A DNA stretch of 8,719 nt from positions 1 through 8,719 of the forward strand of contig JARJMV020000226.1 in the NCBI GenBank assembly GCA_029335935.2. The letters run 5' to 3'. Both the position numbers and the translations under genes were made by a program. Below, in pieces: positions 1-6,169 of the stretch (its first letter is position 1; each line of letters opens with the position of its first letter). This stretch comes from a bacterium. Lineage in GTDB: Bacteria; Armatimonadota; Fimbriimonadia; Fimbriimonadales; GBS-DC. Below the pieces are notes generated by a model. The model saw only the letters and a list, made by a program, of their open reading frames with translations. It had not been told where the DNA came from and did not search any database.

Positions 1-1
1 A

Positions 2-316
2 CTGTTAGAGTGCAACCCAGCGGCGGCGCGGGGCGACTCGCTGCTCCACCCGACGATTGCCGCGCGAGTAATCCACGACTTCCAACGCCTGCGCACTGCC
101 GCGCCCGACGCGCCCGACTGGCTCCCCGAGATGACCGCACGCGAGACCGAAGTGCAGAGCCTGCTCTCCGCCGGCAAGCGCAACAAAGAGATTGCCGCGC
201 AACTGTTCCTCACAGAGAAGACCGTGAAGAACTACATCTCCAGTATCCTGTTCAAGTTGCAAGTGAACTCGCGCACGGAAGCGGCGTTGCTGGCGCAGAG
301 GCAGGGTTTAATTTAG
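2..316 (+). CDS. Response regulator, NarL/LuxR family (C-terminal part)
   Basis: This is the 3' end of a two-component response regulator that binds DNA through a LuxR-type (GerE) helix-turn-helix. The reading frame is open from base 2 to the TAG at 314-316, so the gene begins upstream of the window and its receiver domain is missing here. The first residues contain AARGDSLLHPTIAARVI, which matches the usual end of a NarL-type receiver domain and linker. The rest has the hallmarks of the HTH domain: an MTARETEV start, NKEIAAQLFLTEKTVKNY as the turn and recognition helix, and SRTEAALLAQRQGLI at the C-terminus. The internal ATG at 131 would give only the HTH domain and is unlikely to be the real start, because the homologous sequence continues upstream of it. 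trmB follows after 3 bases, so the two are probably co-transcribed. The partner kinase and the regulated genes cannot be told from the window. Confidence 0.9.
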   Translation: MLECNPAAARGDSLLHPTIAARVIHDFQRLRTAAPDAPDWLPEMTARETEVQSLLSAGKRNKEIAAQLFLTEKTVKNYISSILFKLQVNSRTEAALLAQRQGLI

Positions 317-319
317 CCT

Positions 320-1237
320 GTGCGTGCGCATTATCGTTCACTGAAGCCGTTGGTGCTGTGGCGCGAGTCGGCGCGTCCGCTGGATTGGGCGTCGCTGTTC
401 GGGCGCGACGCGCCTGTGGAGCTGGAAATCGGCTTCGGCAGCGGCGACTACTTGGTGGGGCGAGCGGCGCAGCGCCCTGAGCGCAACTTTGTCGGCGTCG
501 AGTTGGAGTGGGAGGGCGTGCAGCGTGCGCTCCGCAAAGTCGCCGCCGCGCAACTTGCCAATGTGCGGGTGCTGCTCGGCGATGTGCGACCCATTCTTCA
601 CCGCGCTGTCGCCCCAGAGAGCCTCGCGCGCGTCTACACGCTCTTCCCGTGCCCGTGGCCCAAAAAGCAGCACCATAAGCATCGCCTGCTTACGCCAGCG
701 CACCTGCAGCTCATCAACAGCCGACTGCGCGACGGGGGCGAGTTCTACCTGCTGACCGACCACGAGGCATACTTCCAGTGGGTGCTGGGCAACCTCACCG
801 ACACAGGGTTTCAGGCGGTCGCGCGCACCGTGCCGCCCCAAGTGAACACCAAATACGAACAAAAATGGCGCGCGCAGGGGCAAACGCATTTCTACGCGCT
901 CACTCTGACCAAAATCGCCCACTGCGCCCTGCCGCTTCAGGAGGATGTGGCTTTGGAGACCTATCGTGTAGAGCAGTTCGACCCGACGCGCTTTCAGCCC
1001 GCCGATTGCCCCGACGAGCCGCGCGTGTTGTTCAAAGAGACGCGCTACGACCCCGTGCGCCAGATAGCGATGACGCGCGTAGTGGTGGTGGAAGACGACC
1101 TGACGCAGCATTTCTGGATTGAGACTGTGCGCGAGGGCGACGGCTGGCGCATCCGCCCTGCGCCAGGCTGCGGCGTTGTGCCCACCGTCGGCGTGCAACG
1201 CGCTTTGGACGCCATACGCGACGCGCTCGCCCAATGA
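320..1237 (+). CDS. trmB: tRNA (guanine-N7-)-methyltransferase TrmB, long form with altered motif
   Basis: This enzyme methylates N7 of G46 in the tRNA variable loop, using S-adenosylmethionine, in the cytoplasm. The SAM-binding motif ELEIGFGSGDYLV lies near residues 34-46, with GVELEW at 59-64 and LLGDVRPIL at 85-93. The family signature sits at 109-122 and reads FPCPWPKKQHHKHR. TD at 146-147 and TKYE at 177-180 are further conserved TrmB positions. The usual catalytic Asp of FPDPWPK is Cys111 (codon TGC at 650-652), and an Arg three residues after the conserved His118 is His121. The protein is 305 residues, against about 210-240 for common bacterial TrmB. The extra 100 or so C-terminal residues resemble in position the extension described for the thermophilic Aquifex enzyme. 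The GTG start at 320 lies 3 bases after the upstream stop and has no strong Shine-Dalgarno site, which suggests translational coupling. The family call is secure; activity on G46 is less so, given the changed motif. Confidence 0.93.
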   Translation: MRAHYRSLKPLVLWRESARPLDWASLFGRDAPVELEIGFGSGDYLVGRAAQRPERNFVGVELEWEGVQRALRKVAAAQLANVRVLLGDVRPILHRAVAPESLARVYTLFPCPWPKKQHHKHRLLTPAHLQLINSRLRDGGEFYLLTDHEAYFQWVLGNLTDTGFQAVARTVPPQVNTKYEQKWRAQGQTHFYALTLTKIAHCALPLQEDVALETYRVEQFDPTRFQPADCPDEPRVLFKETRYDPVRQIAMTRVVVVEDDLTQHFWIETVREGDGWRIRPAPGCGVVPTVGVQRALDAIRDALAQ

Positions 1238-1260
1238 CGCGCCGAAACCCGCGTCTCAGG

Positions 1261-1291
1261 TACTATGTTGCAAGCGCGACTCGCAAGGGTG
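1261..1291 (+). promoter_or_regulatory. Possible -10 box and ribosome binding site favouring a GTG start at 1301
   Basis: TACTAT at 1261-1266 resembles a -10 box and overlaps the first possible ATG (1265). Transcription would then begin near 1273, downstream of that ATG. AAGGGTG at 1285-1291 lies 9 bases before an in-frame GTG at 1301. I see no good -35 hexamer. If this reading is right, the GNAT gene has its own promoter and starts at 1301; otherwise it is read through from trmB. Confidence 0.3.
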
Positions 1292-2548
1292 AACCCATCC
1301 GTGAGTGATTCGATGTTTTGGCGGCGAGCGGAAACGGAGGCGCGGCGCGTCACGCCCGACGAATCCGAGTGGTTCCTGCGCGTGCTGTGTCGCGGGTTCG
1401 AACTGGAAGCCAGCTCGGCGCGACGCTTCTTCTACGACGACCCCTACTACGAGGTGAACCAGCGCTGGGGACTATGGCTCCACGAGGGCGACCAACCCGT
1501 ACTGGTCTCGATACTCACGGCGGTCCCACTCACGATGCGTGTGGGGGAACGGTTCGTGGAAGTTTCGGGGATTGCAGGCGTGGCGACGCTGCCTGAATAT
1601 CGGCGTCGGGGCTTCGCGGCGGAGCTGCTTAGGCGCGTCCTGCGACGACTTTATGTGGAGCGCGCGCCGCTCGCCGTGTTGCAAGCGTTCAATCACGAGT
1701 TCTATCGCAAGCTCGGCTGGGAGACCGTCGGCGCGACGGCGCAGGCGCGGCTTAGCCCCAAGCAGTTGCCGCGCTACCCCGCGCCTCCCCTCCGACGCGC
1801 GACCCCCCAAGACCGCGACGCGGTGATACGCCTACACGCCCACTACGGCGTGCAACGCACAGGCAGTCTGCAGCGCGACTCGCGACGCTGGAACTATCTG
1901 TTCTGGAACCTGCCGAACCTGTGGGTGTACGAGGCGGCAGGGCCGCTGGAGGGCTATCTGTTCTACGACTTTCTCGAATCTGGGTGGGTGTTGCGCGTGC
2001 GCGAGATGGTGTGGAGCAGCGAGCGTGCGCGGCGTGCGATTTGGGGCTGGCTCGCGTCGAACGAGGAGTCGGTGATGCAAGTGGAGGTGTCGTTGCCGTT
2101 AGACGAGCTGGCGTCGCTGCGGCTTTTGGGGTGGCAATCGCCGCCTGACGAGCCGAGCGAGCCTTTTTACACGGTGCAGGTGCTGCCGAACTTTATGGCG
2201 CGCCCTGTGCACGCGCCGACGCTGCTCCACAGCCTGTTGGATGGCGCACCTGCGCCCGACGCTTTCGCGCCGTTCAACCTGCGCGTGCGCGACCGTGCGA
2301 TTACGGCGCGCGACGCTGTGATAGGCGTAGGCGCGGTGGGCGAGACCCTTCAAGTGGGCGAGGCGATTCGGCGCGCGCCGACGATGACTCTCGCGCCCAC
2401 CGCGCTGGCGTTGCTGACCTACGGCACGCTCAGTGCGCCCGAAATGCATGCCCGACGCCTGCTCCACGCGCCCGACGCGCTGCTGCCCACCCTCGATGCA
2501 CTCTTCCCCGAACGCCGCCCGTGCCTGACGCCCATCGACTACTTTTAG
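1265..2548 (+). CDS. GNAT N-acetyltransferase, Eis-like (two GNAT folds plus SCP2-like domain)
   Basis: This is a predicted acetyl-CoA-dependent N-acetyltransferase with the architecture of the Eis family. The first GNAT fold covers about residues 28-155. Its acetyl-CoA loop is in GVATLPEYRRRGFAAELL (about 105-122), and FYRKLGW at 146-152 follows. Tyr147 lies where mycobacterial Eis has its general-acid Tyr126 (YGRFGY). A second, degenerate GNAT-like fold covers about 175-300. The C-terminal part, about 310-427, resembles the sterol-carrier-like domain, and the chain ends in Phe, as Eis proteins do; in Eis that terminal carboxylate takes part in catalysis. The substrate is unknown; amines or aminoglycosides are possible by family only. 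I give the longest reading. The GTG at 1301, with AAGGGTG 9 bases upstream at 1285-1291, is an equally good start, since homology begins only near residue 28. The stop overlaps the convergent oxygenase gene. Confidence 0.85.
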   Translation: MLQARLARVNPSVSDSMFWRRAETEARRVTPDESEWFLRVLCRGFELEASSARRFFYDDPYYEVNQRWGLWLHEGDQPVLVSILTAVPLTMRVGERFVEVSGIAGVATLPEYRRRGFAAELLRRVLRRLYVERAPLAVLQAFNHEFYRKLGWETVGATAQARLSPKQLPRYPAPPLRRATPQDRDAVIRLHAHYGVQRTGSLQRDSRRWNYLFWNLPNLWVYEAAGPLEGYLFYDFLESGWVLRVREMVWSSERARRAIWGWLASNEESVMQVEVSLPLDELASLRLLGWQSPPDEPSEPFYTVQVLPNFMARPVHAPTLLHSLLDGAPAPDAFAPFNLRVRDRAITARDAVIGVGAVGETLQVGEAIRRAPTMTLAPTALALLTYGTLSAPEMHARRLLHAPDALLPTLDALFPERRPCLTPIDYF

Positions 2549-3510
2549 CCCATGCCCATGTTGCCGTCCACATCGCCCATCATGCGAGGCGGCGGCGCGC
2601 CGTTGGCAGAGGGCTGATACAAATCCACTGGCGTCCCAAAGCGCGGCGCAGCGAACGGCAGGTGCGTGCTGCCACGCGCCAAAATGTGCAGGTAGTTCGC
2701 GCTGTCGCCTTCGTAGGACGCGCCGTGATTCCACGGAACCCACGAACGCGCGTTGCAATAGTGGCACACCAGCGACCTGCGCCACCGATCGGTCGTGCGG
2801 TTCGGGTAGGAGCGATGCAGCAGATGCCCGTCAAAGAACAACACATCGCCCGACGCCATCGGCACAGGGATTGGCGGCGGATACTTGCGCACCACCTGAG
2901 TCAGCGTGTTCACGGAATCGTCCAAGTGGCTGGCGTTCTCGATCTCGTGCAAGTCCTCGAAAGCGTTCGCGGCGTGCACATGTGCGTAGGCGTTGTTCAC
3001 GGGCGGGTAGATGGGTTCACAGTGCGAGCCGGGCACAACCCACAGGCAACCGTTCTCCTCATCGGCAGGCTCCAACGCCAGCCACGCGCCAATCAGCGTG
3101 TCGGGATAGGTGGTGATGTAATAAGAATCCTGATGCCAGCCCTGTCCGCCTGTGCCAGGTGGGTTGTGGAACAGCATCGTCTGCAACGCCAACACATCGG
3201 GTCCGATAATCGCCTCCAGCACATCGAGGATGCGCGGGTGGAGCAAGCCCCACTCCGCCGTCGGGTCTACCCAGTGGAGTTGATGGGCGCGGGTATGTTT
3301 GCCTGCTTGCGTCATCACGGCTTTGTCTGCCTGCGCTGGCGGATTTGCCGCCTCCCAACGCTCGATTGCCCACGCCCGCAGACGCTCCACATCCGCCGCA
3401 GGCACAAGCCCCGACACCTTCAGATACCCCGCACGACGATACTGCACATACTCGTCGACCTTGACCTTGTAGCGGTCTGAGCGCTCGACCGCTTGCGGAA
3501 GATAAGCCAT
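2545..3510 (-). CDS. Phytanoyl-CoA dioxygenase (PhyH) family Fe(II)/2-oxoglutarate oxygenase
   Basis: This is a predicted non-haem iron, 2-oxoglutarate-dependent oxygenase, probably a cytoplasmic hydroxylase. The 321 residues fit the usual length of the family. The iron-binding facial triad is visible: H126 and D128 in GWHQDSYY, and H232 in GDVLFFDGHLLHRSYPN. Arg244 in WRRSLVCHY aligns with the 2-oxoglutarate-binding Arg of human PHYH (FRKAISCHF). The stretch GAWLALEPADEENGCLWVVP (141-160) and the following GSH are typical of PhyH proteins. The last 20 or so residues are rich in Gly, Pro and Met and look disordered. The substrate cannot be inferred: PhyH homologues act on very different small molecules and no pathway genes lie beside it. 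The ATG at 3508-3510 is preceded on the - strand by TATAAA with 5 bases between, and there is no good Shine-Dalgarno site, so a leaderless mRNA is likely. The 3' end overlaps the GNAT gene by 4 bases. Confidence 0.92.
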   Translation of the reverse strand: MAYLPQAVERSDRYKVKVDEYVQYRRAGYLKVSGLVPAADVERLRAWAIERWEAANPPAQADKAVMTQAGKHTRAHQLHWVDPTAEWGLLHPRILDVLEAIIGPDVLALQTMLFHNPPGTGGQGWHQDSYYITTYPDTLIGAWLALEPADEENGCLWVVPGSHCEPIYPPVNNAYAHVHAANAFEDLHEIENASHLDDSVNTLTQVVRKYPPPIPVPMASGDVLFFDGHLLHRSYPNRTTDRWRRSLVCHYCNARSWVPWNHGASYEGDSANYLHILARGSTHLPFAAPRFGTPVDLYQPSANGAPPPRMMGDVDGNMGMG

Positions 3511-3515
3511 AGCGC

Positions 3516-3521
3516 TTTATA
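3516..3521 (-). promoter_or_regulatory. -10 box for the PhyH-family gene, probably leaderless
   Basis: On the - strand TATAAA is followed by five bases (GCGCT) and then the ATG at 3510. Usual -10 to +1 spacing puts the transcription start at or within a base or so of that ATG. No convincing -35 hexamer is present 17 bases upstream. The left arm of the inverted repeat (3527-3535) lies in the spacer region. Confidence 0.55.
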
Positions 3522-3526
3522 GATTC

Positions 3527-3560
3527 GGGCGCAAGCCGCGAATTCCTACCTCTTGCGCCC
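3527..3560. promoter_or_regulatory. Perfect 9-bp inverted repeat between divergent promoters, candidate operator
   Basis: GGGCGCAAG at 3527-3535 and its exact reverse complement CTTGCGCCC at 3552-3560 are separated by 16 bases. The symmetry centre is near 3543.5, about the middle of the gap between the divergent start codons at 3510 and 3583. The left arm lies 5 bases upstream of the - strand -10 box and the right arm 10 bases upstream of the + strand -10 box. The arms are 25 bp apart centre to centre. It could bind a dimeric regulator controlling both genes, or form a hairpin in DNA. Neither -10 box has a good -35 partner, which would fit control by a bound protein. Confidence 0.5.
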
Positions 3561-3570
3561 CCAGTTGGGC

Positions 3571-3576
3571 TATAAT
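3571..3576 (+). promoter_or_regulatory. Consensus -10 box TATAAT for the SpoIID-domain gene, probably leaderless
   Basis: TATAAT matches the sigma-70-type -10 consensus exactly and is followed by six bases (ACCGAT) and the ATG at 3583. Transcription is therefore expected to begin at the ATG itself. This rules out the TTG at 3553, which lies upstream of the box, as the translation start. The expected -35 position (about 3548-3553, ACCTCT) does not match consensus. Confidence 0.65.
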
Positions 3577-3582
3577 ACCGAT

Positions 3583-6087
3583 ATGCGAATGTTGACGATG
3601 CGTTGGGTGCTTTTAAGTTTGACGGTATGGGCTGTCCAAGGCGTGTGGGCGCAGCCGTGGCTCGAAATGCGGTTCCACGACTCGGTTTCTGGGCGTGCGC
3701 TGCACGCGGAGGTCGCGCTGACTCATCAACACACAGGGCAGACCTATGCATTCCGCGCGTTGCCCGACGGACGCCTCACGGCGCAACTGCCCGAGGGGGA
3801 CTATGTGTTCTACGCGGCTGCAGAGGGCTACCAACCCGTCGCAATAACGCTACGAATCGACGCCGATACACCCCCGCATCGGTTCTACTTAGACCCGCTG
3901 GAGCCGCCGCAGGAGACCGACTGGCGGTTCTTGTGGGCGCAGCGCAAGCCGAACCAGATGATTGTGGTCGGCTTCGTGATGGACGAGCAGACAGGGCAGC
4001 CGTTAGAGAAGGTGCGCGTGCGCCCTGTGAACCACGCTGGCGAAGCCTACACCGATTCGCGCGGGCTGTTCTACCTGCAGTTCCCCATCCACGACCTGCA
4101 GGGCAAACCGCAACCCTATGCGACGCTGCAACTGGAGCTGCTCGGCTACCGCACGCTGTTGCTGGAGCAGGTGCAGCTGTGGAGCGAGGGCGACTGGATT
4201 TATCGGCTGACGATGCAGGCAGGCGCAGGCGTGGAGAGCCGTGATATGCGCTCGCCGCGTCATCGCGAGGACGCACCCACCCAGCCCTGCGAGGATTGCC
4301 AGAAACCCTCCGAAACCGCTGAAACCCCGTCGGGGAGCGAAGGCGATTTCTTCCCCGCCGCGCCCGCGCCGATTGTGCTGCCCAAATATATCAAAGTCGG
4401 ACGCAACTGCACCACCCGCACCAACTGCCCTGGCGGCGTGGAGGTGTACACCATCGATACCTACTGCAAAGGCGTGATTACAAGCGAATGGTACGCCTGC
4501 TGGGGTAATGTGCGCTTCGGCAGCGAGAACCCGCCTGCAGGCATGGAGTCGCTCAAGGCGGGCGCAGTCGCCGTGCGCAGCTACGGCGTGTCGTTCGTCT
4601 ACACACCCATCAACAGCAGCTACGACATCTGCGACTCCACCGCGTGCCAAGTCTTTACGGGCAATCAGACCAGCAACGGCAACGCGGCGGTGGACGCCAC
4701 CACGCGCTATGTATTGCTCAACAGCGCGGGCAACATCGCGCGCTCGGAATATTCTGCCGAGAACAACAACTCCGGCTGCGGCGACGGCTACTCGGGCACG
4801 GGCAGCAGCTGGCCCTGCATCGCCGACCCCGTCTGCACGGGGTTCGCCAGTTTCGGGCACGGGCGCGGGCTGTGTCAGTGGGGGTCCGCGCGTTGGGCGA
4901 CGGGGCGACGCCTCTCCAGCAGTCAGGCGTGCAGCAGCAGCGCGCCCTTGCACGGCTACGGAACCAAGAACTGGCAGCAAATCCTCAGCCACTACTACAC
5001 CCCCGGCGGCTATCGGCTCGTGCAGGGCGGCGTCGCTGCCCTGCAGAACCTCACGGTCAGCCCCAACCCCGCGCGCACAGGCGTGCAAGCCACACTGGGC
5101 TACACCATTCAGTCCACCCACGACTTCCAAGTGATGCTGGGCGCGTCGATGCGGCTCGGCAGCAGCAGCTGGATTTCCGACCCCGCGCGCGACCTCAAAG
5201 TGAGCCTCGTGGAGGGCACGAACAACCGCTCGCGCTTCTTCCTCATTCCCAGCGACGCCGCCGCTGGAACCTACGATGTGCTGACCGCGCTCTGGTTCGA
5301 CCGCAACAGCAGCAACACCATCAACACAGGCGATTTTGTCGTGGACGATCGCCTGTTCGCAGGGGCGATGCAGGTGCGCCGCACGACCACGCTAACAGTT
5401 CCTGCTGTCAGCGGCAGACGCGGGCAGACCGTCGCGCTCCAAGCCACACTGCGCCAATCGCTGGACAACACGCCGCTCAGTGGGCGCACGCTCACCTTCA
5501 AGGTCAACGCCGCTACTGTCGGCACTGCAACCACCAACAGCGCGGGCACAGCGACTCTGAGCTACACCCTCCCGCTCAGCCTCCCGTTGGGCAACCAGAC
5601 CCTGCGCGTGGAGTTCGACGGCGACAGTACCTACGCGGCGTCGTTCAGCACGAACACGCTCAGCGTGCAGCCCGTGCGTGTGCAGGGGCAGGTCGCGTTG
5701 CAGGGCGTGTCGAACCCGCAAGGGACGCCTGTGCGCTTCGTTGTGCAGGTGGGCACTCAGCAAGAGACGGTGAACGCCACCCTCGGCGTCAACGGCAGCT
5801 TCGCCTTTGACACGCAACTCGTCGGGGCGGCGACCGTGCGCGTCTCCACCCCGAACGGCGTGTGGCTCTGCGCCCAAACTAGCGCCACGCTCGCCGACGC
5901 CACAACACTCAACTTCTCGCTGAACGCGGGCGACCTGAACCAAGATGGCGTGATCGACGACGCCGACCTCCTGAGCGTGCTGTTCGCGTTCGGCGCGAGC
6001 AACTCGCCAGCCGATGTGAATCGCGACGGCGTCGTGGACGACGCCGACCTGCTGATGGTGCTGTTCAACTTCGGGCAGAGCTGCTAA
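3583..6087 (+). CDS. Secreted multidomain SpoIID/LytB-domain protein with dockerin-like tail
   Basis: This is a predicted exported cell-wall-associated protein of 834 residues. A signal peptide covers residues 1-23, with RWVLLSLTVWAV as core and a likely cut after VWA. Two carboxypeptidase-regulatory-like beta-sandwich modules follow (about 28-105 and 127-212), then a Pro/Glu-rich linker containing CEDC (about 220-268). The SpoIID-like domain spans about 270-480. It has Glu302 in ITSEWYACW, where SpoIID has its catalytic Glu, then LKAGAVAVRSYG, GHGRGLCQWG at 425-434 and WQQILSHYY. SpoIID proteins cleave peptidoglycan glycan strands or boost amidases; that role here is by family. The domain carries 11 Cys, which suggests disulfides outside the cell. 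After it come an unrecognised beta-rich stretch (about 485-600), a bacterial Ig-like domain (about 601-697), another beta-sandwich (about 698-780) and two calcium-binding loops. The ATG at 3583 is chosen because TATAAT lies 6 bases before it and the signal peptide begins there. Confidence 0.88.
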   Translation: MRMLTMRWVLLSLTVWAVQGVWAQPWLEMRFHDSVSGRALHAEVALTHQHTGQTYAFRALPDGRLTAQLPEGDYVFYAAAEGYQPVAITLRIDADTPPHRFYLDPLEPPQETDWRFLWAQRKPNQMIVVGFVMDEQTGQPLEKVRVRPVNHAGEAYTDSRGLFYLQFPIHDLQGKPQPYATLQLELLGYRTLLLEQVQLWSEGDWIYRLTMQAGAGVESRDMRSPRHREDAPTQPCEDCQKPSETAETPSGSEGDFFPAAPAPIVLPKYIKVGRNCTTRTNCPGGVEVYTIDTYCKGVITSEWYACWGNVRFGSENPPAGMESLKAGAVAVRSYGVSFVYTPINSSYDICDSTACQVFTGNQTSNGNAAVDATTRYVLLNSAGNIARSEYSAENNNSGCGDGYSGTGSSWPCIADPVCTGFASFGHGRGLCQWGSARWATGRRLSSSQACSSSAPLHGYGTKNWQQILSHYYTPGGYRLVQGGVAALQNLTVSPNPARTGVQATLGYTIQSTHDFQVMLGASMRLGSSSWISDPARDLKVSLVEGTNNRSRFFLIPSDAAAGTYDVLTALWFDRNSSNTINTGDFVVDDRLFAGAMQVRRTTTLTVPAVSGRRGQTVALQATLRQSLDNTPLSGRTLTFKVNAATVGTATTNSAGTATLSYTLPLSLPLGNQTLRVEFDGDSTYAASFSTNTLSVQPVRVQGQVALQGVSNPQGTPVRFVVQVGTQQETVNATLGVNGSFAFDTQLVGAATVRVSTPNGVWLCAQTSATLADATTLNFSLNAGDLNQDGVIDDADLLSVLFAFGASNSPADVNRDGVVDDADLLMVLFNFGQSC
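5932..6084 (+). other. Paired dockerin-like calcium-binding loops at the C-terminus of the SpoIID protein
   Basis: Residues 784-834 of the SpoIID-domain protein hold two near-copies of a dockerin or EF-hand-type loop. The first is DLNQDGVIDDADLLSVLFAF and the second is DVNRDGVVDDADLLMVLFNF, each with Asp/Asn at the calcium-ligand positions. The protein ends four residues later in GQSC. Dockerin repeats bind calcium and mediate protein-protein contacts on the cell surface or in secreted complexes. No cohesin is visible in the window, so a cellulosome-like role cannot be claimed; a surface-anchoring or stability role is an alternative. Confidence 0.75.
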
Positions 6088-6111
6088 GCCCCCCTCAATT
6101 TGCCAGTAAAG

Positions 6112-6140
6112 TTTTTGCCTGCCCCTGCCCAAAATACTTT
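6112..6140 (+). promoter_or_regulatory. Weak promoter candidate upstream of pilT
   Basis: The 82-base gap between the SpoIID gene and pilT is locally AT-richer than its surroundings. TACTTT at 6135-6140 could serve as a -10 box, giving a start near 6147. Possible -35 elements are TTTTTG at 6112-6117 (17-base spacer) or TTGCCT at 6115-6120 (14-base spacer); neither is good. I see no terminator hairpin after the SpoIID stop, so read-through from upstream remains possible. Confidence 0.25.
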
Positions 6141-6155
6141 CGGCTCGAAACCTTT

Positions 6156-6160
6156 GGAGG
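6156..6160 (+). promoter_or_regulatory. Ribosome binding site of pilT
   Basis: GGAGG, within GGAGGGGG, lies 9 bases before the ATG at 6170 and fixes this as the pilT start. It contrasts with the divergent gene pair upstream, which has no leader at all. Confidence 0.8.
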
Positions 6161-6169
6161 GGGCGAACG

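Noticed and set aside
338..1234. Long open frame on the - strand opposite trmB (298 codons)
   Set aside because: trmB motifs are clear on the + strand. The antisense product shows no recognisable domain and is rich in His, Arg and Ala, as expected for a shadow frame in GC-rich coding DNA.
2521..3480. Long open frame on the + strand opposite the oxygenase gene (319 codons)
   Set aside because: The - strand frame has the complete PhyH iron and 2-oxoglutarate residues. The + strand product is Arg/His-rich without any recognisable motif.
3553..3585. TTG at 3553 as start of the SpoIID-domain gene
   Set aside because: It lies upstream of the TATAAT box, has no Shine-Dalgarno site, and would put ten residues before a clear signal peptide. 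The ATG at 3583 fits much better.
4003..5130. Open frame on the - strand inside the SpoIID-domain gene (375 codons)
   Set aside because: It is antisense to the SpoIID-like domain and linker, has Ala/Val/Gly-rich shadow composition, and has no start context or recognisable fold.
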